Below are positions 45,049 to 53,660 of a stretch of DNA of 64,000 nucleotides, one piece after another. The notes beneath the pieces are model-generated. The model was given only the letters and a program-made list of their open reading frames with translations. It ran no database searches and had not been told where the DNA came from. Position numbers and translations under genes: made by a program. The number at the start of each line of letters is the position of its first letter. The first letter of the stretch is position 1. The stretch comes from JAWRCU01 sp033542235 (GTDB taxonomy: Bacteria > Pseudomonadota > Alphaproteobacteria > Rhizobiales > Rhizobiaceae). The stretch is taken from positions 310,001-374,000 of the forward strand of contig NZ_JAWRCU010000005.1 of NCBI RefSeq assembly GCF_033542235.1, in the 5' to 3' direction.

Positions 45049-46161
45049 CTACCCCGTTATCGCCGTGCTGAATTCGGCGACGCTTTTCGCATTTACCGCG
45101 TCCCAGTCCCAATCGATACCGATCCCCGGCTCGCTCGGCGCCAGCGCATGGCCATCCTCGATCTTCATGCGGCTGCCGGTGATCTCGTCGAGCTGCGGGA
45201 TATACTCGACATATTTGCCGTTCTGAACCGCACAGACGAGGCTGACGTGGAGCTCCATCAGGAAATGCGGGCAGACGGGTATGTCGAAAGCCTCCGCCGC
45301 ATGCGCCACTTTCAGCCAGGGCGTGATGCCCCCGATGCGGCCGACGTCGACCTGCACGATCGAGCACGCGCCCTTCTGCATATACTCGCGGAAGTGCCTG
45401 ATCGAATAGAGGGATTCCCCGATCGCCACCGGCGTTGCGGTCGATGACGACAGCCGGACGTGACCGTCTATGTCGTCGGCCGGCAGCGGCTCTTCGATCC
45501 ATGCAAGGTCGAGTTCCCGCAGCCTTCCGGCACGGCGGATCGCCTCGTCGACGGCAAAGCCCTGATTAGCGTCGGTCATGATCTCGTAGTCCTCGCCGAG
45601 CGCCTTGCGAACGCCGGAAAGCCGGGCGAAATCCTCGGCACCGGTCGGCTTGCCGATCTTCACCTTTGACCCGCGGAAGCCTTTCGCCTTGGCCTGAAGG
45701 GCATCCTCGACCAGCGCCTCGGCCTCGATATGCAGCCAACCGCCCTCGGTCGTGTAGAGCGGGCAGCGGTCCTTCGCGCCGCCGGCGAGCTTCCAGAGCG
45801 GCAGGCCCTGCTTCCTGGCGCGCAGATCCCAGAGCGCCGTATCGATCGCAGCAAGCGCGATCGACGTGATTGCGCCGATCGTCGTTGCATGCGTTGCGAA
45901 TTCAAGCTCATGCCAGATCGCCTCGATCATGTCCGCGTCGCGGCCGATCAGGCGCGGCGCAAGGTGATCGGCAAGAAGGCGCATGACCGACGAGCCGCCG
46001 GTCCCTATCGTATAGCTGTAGCCGGTGCCTTGCGCGCCATCTGCATCGGTGATGGTGACGATCGGCGTTTCCTGGCTGACAAAGCTCTGGATGGCATCGG
46101 TACGCTTCACCTTGGGGACGAGGTCCACCATGCGGAGCTCGATTTTCTCGATCTTTGCCAT
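45049..46161 (-). CDS. Second enolase-superfamily sugar-acid dehydratase/racemase
   Basis: A 370-residue mandelate-racemase-subgroup protein. Residues seen: SKVKIGKPTG (K-x-K), EIMTDANQGF (Asp), WIEEPLPADD (Glu), PVAIGESLYS (Glu) and CPHFLMELHV (His in place). It is shorter than FucD and clearly a different branch. It could act on a second sugar acid, or interconvert epimers. It starts two bases after the ABC ATPase gene and belongs to the operon. ATG at 46161 gives MAKIEKIELRMVD. Confidence 0.85.
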   Translation of the reverse strand: MAKIEKIELRMVDLVPKVKRTDAIQSFVSQETPIVTITDADGAQGTGYSYTIGTGGSSVMRLLADHLAPRLIGRDADMIEAIWHELEFATHATTIGAITSIALAAIDTALWDLRARKQGLPLWKLAGGAKDRCPLYTTEGGWLHIEAEALVEDALQAKAKGFRGSKVKIGKPTGAEDFARLSGVRKALGEDYEIMTDANQGFAVDEAIRRAGRLRELDLAWIEEPLPADDIDGHVRLSSSTATPVAIGESLYSIRHFREYMQKGACSIVQVDVGRIGGITPWLKVAHAAEAFDIPVCPHFLMELHVSLVCAVQNGKYVEYIPQLDEITGSRMKIEDGHALAPSEPGIGIDWDWDAVNAKSVAEFSTAITG

Positions 46162-46163
46162 CG

Positions 46164-47261
46164 TCAGGCCCTCAGAGATTTGCCGGTTTCGGCATCGAAC
46201 AGGTGCGCCTGCGAGAGGTCGAGGCTGAGCTTCACCTTCTCGCCGGCTTTCAGCGGTTTCGGGTTCAGCATGCGCGAAACCCAATCCTTCCCGTCAAATT
46301 CGGCGAAGACCAGCGTTTCGTTTCCAAGCGGCTCGGTCACTGTAACCGGCAGCTCGATCTCATGCACGTCCGAAACCTCGCCCGAATGGATGCCGTGCCC
46401 CGTGGGATAGACGTCGTCGGGGCGCAGTCCGAACACGACCTTGCGGCCGGCTTGCACATTCGCCTTGAAATGGCCGGGCAACGGCAGCCGCGTGCCGCCT
46501 GCGAATGCAAGCGCGCCGTCGTCGACCGTCGCATCGGTCAGGTTCATCGGCGGCGAGCCGATGAACCCGGCAACAAAACGCGTCTCCGGGCGACGGAATA
46601 CCTCGTCGGGCGTGCCGACCTGCTCGATATGGCCCTCGCGCATGATGACGATGCGGTCCGACAGCGTCATCGCCTCGACCTGGTCGTGCGTGACATAGAT
46701 AACCGTGGAGTTGACCTTGGCGTGCAGCTTCTTGATCTCGGTGCGCATCTGGGTGCGCAGCTTCGCGTCGAGGTTCGAGAGCGGCTCGTCGAACAGGAAG
46801 ACATCGGGGTCGCGCACGATGGCGCGGCCCATGGCGACACGCTGGCGCTGGCCGCCGGAGAGCTGCGAGGGCCGCCGCTCCAGCAGATGGTCGAGACCGA
46901 GGATCGCCGACGCTTCGGCGACCCGGCGGTCCATCTCCTCCTTCGGCGCGCCCGCGATCTTCAGCGAGAAACCCATATTCTCACGCACCGTCATGTGCGG
47001 ATAGAGCGCGTAGGACTGAAAGACCATCGAGATGTTGCGCGAACGCGGCGGCAGGTCGTTGACGACGCGGCCGCCGATCTCGATCAGCCCCTCGCTGATC
47101 TCCTCGAGGCCTGCGATCATGCGTAGCGTCGTCGACTTGCCGCAGCCAGAAGGTCCGACCAGCGCGATGAACTCGCGATCGCGAACTTCGAGGTCGATGC
47201 CGTGCACCACGGGCGTCGCGCCATAGCGCTTGAAAAGCTTCTTGAGCGAAACAGTTGCCAT
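46164..47261 (-). CDS. Sugar ABC transporter ATP-binding protein (UgpC/MsmK type)
   Basis: A 365-residue CUT1 ATPase. Walker A is GPSGCGKSTT, the Q-loop VFQSYALYPH, the signature LSGGQRQR, Walker B FLFDEPLSNLDAKLR and the switch His VTHDQVEAMT. A C-terminal TOBE/MalK regulatory region covers residues 240-365 (GLRPDDVYPTG). ATG at 47261 starts MATVSLKKLF. It works with the two permeases upstream and the binding protein at 49192. Confidence 0.94.
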   Translation of the reverse strand: MATVSLKKLFKRYGATPVVHGIDLEVRDREFIALVGPSGCGKSTTLRMIAGLEEISEGLIEIGGRVVNDLPPRSRNISMVFQSYALYPHMTVRENMGFSLKIAGAPKEEMDRRVAEASAILGLDHLLERRPSQLSGGQRQRVAMGRAIVRDPDVFLFDEPLSNLDAKLRTQMRTEIKKLHAKVNSTVIYVTHDQVEAMTLSDRIVIMREGHIEQVGTPDEVFRRPETRFVAGFIGSPPMNLTDATVDDGALAFAGGTRLPLPGHFKANVQAGRKVVFGLRPDDVYPTGHGIHSGEVSDVHEIELPVTVTEPLGNETLVFAEFDGKDWVSRMLNPKPLKAGEKVKLSLDLSQAHLFDAETGKSLRA

Positions 47262-47278
47262 GAATTCAGCCCCTAGAT

Positions 47279-48145
47279 TCAGCCCTTGACCGCGCCCGAC
47301 GTAAGGCCGGAGACGAGGTGCTTCTGGACGATGAAGGTGAGAATAAGCGCCGGGATGATCATAACGACGGCGAGCGCGCACATGCCGCGCCAATCGATGG
47401 TGAACTCGGCCGTGTAGTCGAGGAGCCCGACCGGCAGCGTCTTCGAGTTGATCGAACGCGTAAGCTGCGAGGCGAGCGCAAATTCGTTCCAGGACGTCAG
47501 GAACGCAAAGATAGCGGACGAAGCGATACCCGGTCCGGCAAGCGGGAACTCAACCTGCCAGAAGGCCTGCCATCGCGTGCAACCGTCGATCTGCGCGGCT
47601 TCGGCAAGATCCTTGGGCACCTGGCGGAAGAAGCCGTCGATCAGCCAGATCGTGAAGGGTACGTTGAGCGCCACATAGGCGAGGATCAGCCCGAAATGGC
47701 TGTCGATCAGGCCGAGGCGAGCATAGACGAAGAAGAGCGGAAGCGACAGCGCGATGCCGGGCACGGTGCGCGTCAGCATCAGGCCGAGGAACCAACCCGA
47801 CTTGCCGCGGAAGCGGTAGCGCGCGAAGGCGTAGCCGCCGGCCATGCCGATGACGATCGCGATGAAGGTCGAGGTGACCGAGATGATCAGCGAATTGCGG
47901 AAATAGTCGAGCACCGGAATGCCGCCCTTCCCCACGCCGCTGAACATGTTGATGTAGGCGTCGAGCGAGACCTCCTGAGGGATCCAGACCGGCGGCTTCG
48001 CCATGATCTCGACGGTTGGCCTGAGCGACGACAGCACGATCCAGATGCCTGGCATCAGGATGATCAGCATCGCCAGGAACAGCCCCACGGCGTGCGCGGC
48101 GCTCAGCGCACGACGCCTGAGCCTGTGGGTGGCGTTCTCGTCCAT
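47279..48145 (-). CDS. Sugar ABC transporter permease (MalG type)
   Basis: A membrane protein of 288 residues with six predicted spans. The EAA loop is DLAEAAQIDGCTRWQAFWQV and a C-terminal FIVQKHLVSGLTSGAVKG end is typical of CUT1 MalG-type subunits. ATG at 48145 is taken; GTG codons at 48151 and 48154 overlapping the upstream stop (GTGA) are alternatives. It pairs with the other permease, whose stop it overlaps. Confidence 0.93.
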   Translation of the reverse strand: MDENATHRLRRRALSAAHAVGLFLAMLIILMPGIWIVLSSLRPTVEIMAKPPVWIPQEVSLDAYINMFSGVGKGGIPVLDYFRNSLIISVTSTFIAIVIGMAGGYAFARYRFRGKSGWFLGLMLTRTVPGIALSLPLFFVYARLGLIDSHFGLILAYVALNVPFTIWLIDGFFRQVPKDLAEAAQIDGCTRWQAFWQVEFPLAGPGIASSAIFAFLTSWNEFALASQLTRSINSKTLPVGLLDYTAEFTIDWRGMCALAVVMIIPALILTFIVQKHLVSGLTSGAVKG

Positions 48146-48147
48146 CC

Positions 48148-49044
48148 TCACCACTCGGCTCCGATCTGCGTGCGCGCCGCGGCAAGCTTGCGGAAGAAAT
48201 AGACGGTGAAGAGGACCGACAACAGGATCGAGAAATAGGCCATGGCGTTCGCCAGCCCCATCTTGGCGTCGCTGTAGCCGGTCCGCGCGACCAGCGTCCA
48301 GACGAGCTCGGTCCGACCGGCCGGCCCGCCATCGGTCATGATCTTCACGATGTCATAGGCGCGCGCCACGTCGAGCGAGCGGATCGTCATGGCGATGAAG
48401 GCGAACGGCATGACGAAGGGCCAGGTCACATAACGGAAGGTCTGCCAGGCGGTGCAGCCGTCGACGCGCGCGGCCTCGACCGGCTCGCGCGGCATGGCGA
48501 GCAACCCGGCGAGGATGAGGATCGCGAAAACCGAGGTCGACGACCAGATTTCGGCGACCAGGATGGCGATGAAGGCGAGATGCCCCTCGATCAGCCACGG
48601 AATAGCCTGGTTGATCAGCCCCAGCGACTGCAGTGCATTGTTCACCAGGCCGATATTGTCGTTGAACATGAACTTGAACTGGAACCCGACGAGGATCGGC
48701 GAGAACATCATCGGGAACATCATGATGGTGCGCAGCACGCGCTGGCCCCGCGAAGCCTTCTCGACGAGCAGCGCAAGACCGAGGCCGAGCAGCATTTCGA
48801 GGTTGAGTGCGACCGTGAGCAAAAGGATCGTGCGGCCGAAAGCGATCCAGAAATTCCAGTCCGAGACGATGTTCAGGTAGTTGCGAAAGCCGGTGATGAC
48901 GAAGAAGGTCTCAGGCTTGGTGAGCCGGAACGGCGTGAAGCTCGAATAGAAGGAAAGCGCGAGCGGCACGACCACCACGGCAGCCAGCACGACAATTGCC
49001 GGCAGCAGCAACAGGAACGGCGCTGAGGGTCTCCAGCCTTTCAT
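48148..49044 (-). CDS. Sugar ABC transporter permease (MalF type)
   Basis: A 298-residue protein with six spans (FLLLLPAIVVLAAVVVVPLA as the first). The EAA loop is PVEAARVDGCTAWQTFRYVT. ATG at 49044 (MKGWRPSAPF) is chosen since it directly precedes the first span. The upstream extension to 49089 would place charged sequence first. It is separated from the binding-protein gene by a hairpin at 49150-49179. Confidence 0.92.
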   Translation of the reverse strand: MKGWRPSAPFLLLLPAIVVLAAVVVVPLALSFYSSFTPFRLTKPETFFVITGFRNYLNIVSDWNFWIAFGRTILLLTVALNLEMLLGLGLALLVEKASRGQRVLRTIMMFPMMFSPILVGFQFKFMFNDNIGLVNNALQSLGLINQAIPWLIEGHLAFIAILVAEIWSSTSVFAILILAGLLAMPREPVEAARVDGCTAWQTFRYVTWPFVMPFAFIAMTIRSLDVARAYDIVKIMTDGGPAGRTELVWTLVARTGYSDAKMGLANAMAYFSILLSVLFTVYFFRKLAAARTQIGAEW

Positions 49045-49149
49045 ATCACCCAATCGCAGTATCGGAGCGAGGCGGGCGAAGCCGCGCATTCACCATCCCG
49101 CCACACACGGGTATCGGCAAGAACGCTCGCTCATTGTTAAAATGGAAAC

Positions 49150-49179
49150 GGGAGCGCCTTCGCTCACGAAAGCGCCCCC
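49150..49179 (-). terminator. Intra-operon hairpin after the binding-protein gene
   Basis: On the minus strand a 13-bp stem (GGGGGCGCTTTCG with CGAAGGCGCTCCC, two wobbles) and TGAG loop lie thirteen bases past the binding-protein stop. GTTTCCATTTT follows. It probably ends most transcripts, giving more binding protein than permease. Confidence 0.65.
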
Positions 49180-49191
49180 GCTGAAGTCTCC

Positions 49192-50508
49192 TTAAAGCTT
49201 GCCGGCTTCCTCGAGGATTTCCGTCGCCTTGGCGGCAGCATCGTCGAGGGCCTGCTTCGAGGTCTTGTCACCTAGGATAGCAGCCTGCAGCTCGGGATAG
49301 ACCGCGTTGGAGATCTCGATCCATTCCGCCGTCTGCGGCACCGGGAAGGCGTTCTGCGCGGCCTCCTGGAAGGCCGTCAGCACTTCCTTCTTGTATGGAT
49401 CGCTGGCGGCCTGCTCGATGTCCCACTGCCACACTGCGGTGCGGGTGGGCAGTGGACCGGTAGAAGCCTCGAGCTTCTGACTGTCCTCATTGGTGAGGAA
49501 CCAGACGAGCGAGGCTGCAGCCTCCTTGCTGGCGCAGTTTTCAGTGACCGAGAAGCCATGATGGCCGGACCAGCCCGTACGCTTGCCGGAGGAGCCCTTC
49601 GGCTGCACCTTCACGCCGACATTGCCGGCAACCTTGGACGACTTCGGATCGTTAAAGAAACCGGCCCAGCCCGGCCAGTCGAGGTTGAGCGCGATCGTGC
49701 CCGAAGCGAAGCCCTGGCCGAGATCGTCCCACAAATAGTTGGTGGTGCCTGCCGGCACGGCCTTCGCCTTATAGAGATTGACGAACCAGTCGAGCGCGCG
49801 CACGCCGGCTTCCGAGTTGAAGGCTGGCTTGCCATCCTTGTCGAGATATTCGCCGCCCTCGGCGACCAGCATCTCGTAGAACCGGCCGTTGATCGCCTCT
49901 TCCTTGCCGGCGAACTGCGTGCCGTAGAAATCCGGCGGGCTGGCAAAGAACTCGGCCTGCCTGGCGACCTCTTCCCAGGTATCCGGCGGAGCGAGCTCTA
50001 CGCCGTACTTCTCCTTGTAAGCGGCCTTCTTGGCTTCGTCCTGATAGAGGCTCTTCTGGTAGTAGAGCGCCGACACGTCGAACTGCGCGCGCGGCAGCAT
50101 GACCAGCTTACCGTCGAGCGTCGAGGCCTTGATGGTGGACGGCACGAAGGCATCGATCTCTTCCTTCGGCAGGAGCGCGGCAAGGTCGGTATATATACCG
50201 GGATATTGCGGCGCGAAGGACGAATGGTTCGAGGCGACGCACCAGGTGATGCTGCCCGAAGCAATGTCGGACTTGATTTCCTTGTCGAGCTCGAAATGAT
50301 TCTTCTTGGAGATGACGTTGACCTTGGCCCCCGTCAGCTTCTCCCACTCACCGATGCGCTCATAGAGCTTTTCATACTGCTGACCGCCGATGAGCTTTGC
50401 GTCGATGGTAACGCCCTCGAATTTGCCGGGCAGGTCGGCCGCTTGAGCCCAACCGCCCAAGGCGAACAAAATCGCGCCGGTCGCGGCGCCGCAAAGCAGT
50501 CTGTTCAT
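49192..50508 (-). CDS. Sugar ABC transporter periplasmic binding protein (SBP family 1)
   Basis: A 438-residue exported binding protein. The signal is MNRLLCGAATGAILFALGGW then AQAAD. Family-1 features include KLTGAKVNVISKKNHFELDK, ALYYQKSLYQDE, PPDTWEEVARQAEFF, DLGQGFASGTIALNLDWPGW and SGHHGFSVTENCASKEAAAS. ATG at 50508 has GGGGAGG eight to fourteen bases upstream. It is the first gene after the divergent IclR promoter region and defines the transporter's sugar specificity. L-fucose or a related 6-deoxysugar is inferred from the pathway genes. Confidence 0.93.
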   Translation of the reverse strand: MNRLLCGAATGAILFALGGWAQAADLPGKFEGVTIDAKLIGGQQYEKLYERIGEWEKLTGAKVNVISKKNHFELDKEIKSDIASGSITWCVASNHSSFAPQYPGIYTDLAALLPKEEIDAFVPSTIKASTLDGKLVMLPRAQFDVSALYYQKSLYQDEAKKAAYKEKYGVELAPPDTWEEVARQAEFFASPPDFYGTQFAGKEEAINGRFYEMLVAEGGEYLDKDGKPAFNSEAGVRALDWFVNLYKAKAVPAGTTNYLWDDLGQGFASGTIALNLDWPGWAGFFNDPKSSKVAGNVGVKVQPKGSSGKRTGWSGHHGFSVTENCASKEAAASLVWFLTNEDSQKLEASTGPLPTRTAVWQWDIEQAASDPYKKEVLTAFQEAAQNAFPVPQTAEWIEISNAVYPELQAAILGDKTSKQALDDAAAKATEILEEAGKL

Positions 50509-50565
50509 AATATCCTCCCCAATTGGGCGCGAGCCGATCATTCCGGCCTTCGGTTTCAAGCAATC

Positions 50566-50660
50566 TCACTTATGAGTGCTTCATTCATATACAAACAGCT
50601 TCGGACTTGACTCGTCAAGCCGAAAGTTCCTTGCTGTGTGCAGTCGTGTCCGTATATGAA
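50566..50660. promoter_or_regulatory. Divergent promoter region with palindromes, likely IclR operators
   Basis: Three symmetrical sites lie between the IclR and binding-protein genes. TCACTTATGAGTG (50566-50578) contains CACT/AGTG arms. TTCATATAC (50584-50592) is inverted exactly by GTATATGAA (50652-50660). A TTCGGACTTGA / TCAAGCCGAA near-palindrome is in between. The first site recurs at 55454-55466 upstream of the MaoC operon. Assignment to the IclR protein is inference. Confidence 0.5.
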
Positions 50661-50685
50661 ATGGCAAATTCACTGGAGGAGGACG

Positions 50686-51495
50686 GTGGACGAGGAAGAT
50701 GAAGACCGCTACCGCGCGCCGGCGCTGGACAAGGGTCTCGATATTCTCGAGCTGCTGGCAGGCATTGACGGTGGCCTGACGCAGGCCGAGATCGCCAAGC
50801 GGCTCGGCCGCAGTCCGAACGAGTTCTATCGCATGCTCGACCGGCTGGTGCGGCGTGGCTATGTGACCCGGAACGACGGTGATCGCTACTCTCTGACGTT
50901 GAAGCTCTTCGGGCTGGCGCAGCTTCATCAGCCCGTGCGCCGTCTGGTCTCCTTCGCAACGCCGCTGATGAGCGAGCTTGCCGAGACCTCGCACCAGGCA
51001 AACCAACTCGTCGTGTTCGACCGCGGCTCGGCAGTGGTGATCGCCCAACAGGAAGCGCCGGGCTATTGGGGAATCTCAATCCGTGTCGGCTCTCACATCA
51101 GCCTGTTCGATACCGGCTCCGGCCATGTGCTGCTTGCCTTCCGCTCCGACGAGCAGCGGCGGATGATGATTGCCGAGAATGCCAAGAACGGCGAAACGCC
51201 GCCGGTCACGCCGGAATTCCTGGCCCGACTGGACCAGGTTCGCGATCGCGGCTACGAGATGATGGCGAGCATGCAGACCGCCGGCGTCTTCAACCTTTCG
51301 GCGCCGGTGCTCGGCCCCGACGGCAGGGCGATCGCGGCGCTCACCATTCCTTACATTACCCTGGTCAACGTGCCTTCCGCGCCAAACATCAACGAGACCG
51401 TGCATCTCCTGCTCCGGATGGCGGAACGGCTGTCACGGCTCGCCGGCTCGGACGTCGTGCAGGACAGGACCAATGGCGAGTCAGTCGGCAAGTGA
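50686..51495 (+). CDS. IclR-family transcriptional regulator
   Basis: About 269 residues. The N-terminal winged helix is PALDKGLDILELLAGIDGGL, then TQAEIAKRLGRSPNEFYRML (about residues 8-60). The C-terminal effector domain covers about 90-260 (VFDRGSAVVIAQQE, HISLFDTGSGHVLLAF). GTG at 50686 is picked for its GGAGGAGGAC; ATG at 50659 is an alternative, but would overlap the GTATATGAA arm. It is divergent from the sugar transporter operon and upstream of the lactonase, so it is the likely regulator of both. Confidence 0.9.
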   Translation: MDEEDEDRYRAPALDKGLDILELLAGIDGGLTQAEIAKRLGRSPNEFYRMLDRLVRRGYVTRNDGDRYSLTLKLFGLAQLHQPVRRLVSFATPLMSELAETSHQANQLVVFDRGSAVVIAQQEAPGYWGISIRVGSHISLFDTGSGHVLLAFRSDEQRRMMIAENAKNGETPPVTPEFLARLDQVRDRGYEMMASMQTAGVFNLSAPVLGPDGRAIAALTIPYITLVNVPSAPNINETVHLLLRMAERLSRLAGSDVVQDRTNGESVGK

Positions 51496-51566
51496 AAATT
51501 CTTATTTGAATGTCGCATTCTCCGGCGGAACTTGATCGGAGTGCAGTCTAGGAGGAGCCTTCCGTC

Positions 51567-52406
51567 ATGATCATCGACACACATTTGCACGTCATCGACC
51601 AGTCGACGCTGAGCTATCCATGGCTCTCCAGTGAACCGGCCCTCAATCGCGATTTTTTCTACGAAACCTATGCACGCGAGGCGCGCCGCGCCGGCATATC
51701 GACGACGCTGCACATGGAAGTCGATGTCGCGGAGAAGGACATCGAGGCCGAGACCAGCTATATCGGGAGGCTATCCCAGCAATCCGGCAGCCTGCTCGCC
51801 GGAGCGATCGCCGCCTGCCGGCCGGAAGACACGAGCTTCGCCGCCTATCTCGAACGGCAGAAGGCCAATCCCTTCGTGAAAGGCTTTCGCCGCGTGCTGC
51901 ATGTCATGCCGGACGAGCTGTCGGAGAGCACCCTCTTCCGCGAAAACGTGAAGCGGCTGTCAGGTTCGGGTCTCACCTTCGATCTTTGTGTGCTTCCCCG
52001 GCAGCTGCCGAAGGCGATCGCGCTGATCGATCTCGCGCCGGACGTCCAGTTCGTTCTCGACCATTGCGGCGTGCCGGACATCAAGGCCGACGCGCAGCAC
52101 CCCTGGCGAGAACACATGACAGAGATCGCCAGGCGGCCGAACGTGGTCGGCAAGATTTCGGGCGTGGTTGCCTATGCCGATCCGGAAAACTGGACTGTCG
52201 AGACGTTGAGGCCCTATGTCGAGCACACGATTGGCGCGTTCGGCTGGGACCGTGTCGTGTGGGGCAGCGATTGGCCGGTCTGTACGCTTGGCGGCGGGCT
52301 TTCCACCTGGGTTGGGGCGACCCATGCACTCATTGCCGGCGCGAGCGCCGAGGAGAAAGCCAAGCTGCTGTCGGGCAATGCGAAGCGGATCTGGAAGCTG
52401 AAGTAG
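51567..52406 (+). CDS. Amidohydrolase-2 family sugar lactonase, probable L-fuconolactonase
   Basis: A 279-residue TIM-barrel hydrolase. N-terminal HxH is IIDTHLHVIDQSTLSYPWL, then FVKGFRRVLHVMPDE, VLDHCGVPDIK (His), VVGKISGVVAYAD, and the terminal Asp in RVVWGSDWPVC. This layout is that of L-fucono-1,5-lactonase, opening the lactone made by the sugar dehydrogenase. AGGAGG lies upstream of ATG 51567. It follows the IclR gene by 71 bases. Other sugar-acid lactonases are possible. Confidence 0.87.
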   Translation: MIIDTHLHVIDQSTLSYPWLSSEPALNRDFFYETYAREARRAGISTTLHMEVDVAEKDIEAETSYIGRLSQQSGSLLAGAIAACRPEDTSFAAYLERQKANPFVKGFRRVLHVMPDELSESTLFRENVKRLSGSGLTFDLCVLPRQLPKAIALIDLAPDVQFVLDHCGVPDIKADAQHPWREHMTEIARRPNVVGKISGVVAYADPENWTVETLRPYVEHTIGAFGWDRVVWGSDWPVCTLGGGLSTWVGATHALIAGASAEEKAKLLSGNAKRIWKLK

Positions 52407-52431
52407 GCTCAGGCAAGTAAGCTCAGGGCCA

Positions 52432-52495
52432 GTTTGCTTTTTTCCGCTTATGCTACACTTGAACCGGCGCCGCTTCTCTGCGGAAAAAAGTAAAC
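52432..52495. terminator. Bidirectional terminator-like palindrome
   Basis: GTTTGCTTTTTTCCGC (52432-52447) and GCGGAAAAAAGTAAAC (52480-52495) are inverted with one mismatch around a 32-base loop. A second weaker pair (CAGGCAAGTAAG / CACTTACCTG) brackets it. It lies between two genes ending towards each other, and the A/T runs suit termination in both directions. Confidence 0.65.
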
Positions 52496-52523
52496 CGTCC
52501 TGGGCACTTATCCGTCCCGGCAC

Positions 52524-53660
52524 TTACCTGACAAAGCTCTCCCGGAACAGCAGGTTGAGGTCGTCGACGACCCGGCCGGCGTCATGTCCGGCGAGCAGCC
52601 CCTCATTGATCCTGTCGGAGCCAGCTTGCTGGAAGCCCATATAGCCGTCGTGGCGTGGCCTGACCCACGCCCCTTCGAGCGTCTCGCGCGTTGCTCTATA
52701 GAACTGGCCCGTTGCTGAATTGACCGCATCATCGTCCCAGGCAGCGGCGTGACCGGGCTGTCCGCCGGCCACGGCATAGGGACCACGCTGCACGTCGGCG
52801 CTTGCAACCCAGTAGGCAAAGTCGATGGCAGCGTCCTGCGCCTTGGAGAAGGATGAGACTGCGATGCCCGTGCCGCCGAGCGCCGAGCCGATAGGGCCTG
52901 ATTTTCCGGCGACCGGGATGTCGGCAAAGGCGATGCCGTGCGGCCGGAAGCCGTCGATCGCGTAATTCACATAGCCGTAGATCAGCGGCGCGCAGGCGAC
53001 CTCGGAACTCTCTTTCGCCATGCGCTCCGACACGGCGATCGGATCCATGTCGAAGCAGACCGGATCGACCAGCGAAGCAATTTCGCGGATCATTTCGAAG
53101 ATGGCGGTGCCAGCTTCGCGACCGATCAGATCGCCGCGGTCGGTAGCGCAGGGCGTGCCGAGATTTGCGGCGAGCGTGAAGAAAGTCATCAGCACATGTG
53201 GAGGCTTGAGCGGCAGGAGCACCCTGCCCTGCCCTGCCAGCTCCAGCACCTCGCTCCACCGGGTCGGCGCTGCCGCCAATAGATCGGGCCGCCAGGCCTG
53301 CACCTGCGTGGCTGCATCGATCGGGAAGGCCCATTGCCGGCCTTGCCATTCATAGCTCGGATAGGATCTGCCCACGCTGCCGGCGGCCAGCGCCTCGCGT
53401 TCGGCCTCGCGGCCCGCCACGTCGAGAGGCGCGAGGCAGCCCTCGGCAGTGATCTGGCCGACATGCGGATGGTCGATGACGATCAGATCGTAGGCGCGGG
53501 CAAGGTCCTCGACCGGGAAGGATTCGAAATCCTGCAAGGAGCGTTTGTCCCAGTTGATTTCGACGCCGGCTTTTTCTTTCCAAAGCGCCGAGCAGGCGAC
53601 CATCGGGTCGTAGCCGCGCGGATGGCTCCAGGTCATGCCCTTCAAAGTGATGGTGCTCAC
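52524..53660 (-). CDS. Solute-binding-like protein without signal peptide
   Basis: A 378-residue protein with the fold signature of family-1 extracellular binding proteins (LKGMTWSHPRGYDPMVACSA, DLIVIDHPHVGQITAEGCLA, GWxAFPIDAATQ-like QWAFPIDAATQVQAW, and SALGGTGIAVSSFSKAQDA). The start is GTG at 53660, overlapping the CoA-transferase stop (GTGA). The N-terminus VSTITLKGMTWSHP is not a Sec or Tat signal, and no upstream in-frame signal is visible. It seems to be a cytoplasmic ligand-binding protein, or exported by another route. No permease genes are in this operon. Confidence 0.8.
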   Translation of the reverse strand: MSTITLKGMTWSHPRGYDPMVACSALWKEKAGVEINWDKRSLQDFESFPVEDLARAYDLIVIDHPHVGQITAEGCLAPLDVAGREAEREALAAGSVGRSYPSYEWQGRQWAFPIDAATQVQAWRPDLLAAAPTRWSEVLELAGQGRVLLPLKPPHVLMTFFTLAANLGTPCATDRGDLIGREAGTAIFEMIREIASLVDPVCFDMDPIAVSERMAKESSEVACAPLIYGYVNYAIDGFRPHGIAFADIPVAGKSGPIGSALGGTGIAVSSFSKAQDAAIDFAYWVASADVQRGPYAVAGGQPGHAAAWDDDAVNSATGQFYRATRETLEGAWVRPRHDGYMGFQQAGSDRINEGLLAGHDAGRVVDDLNLLFRESFVR

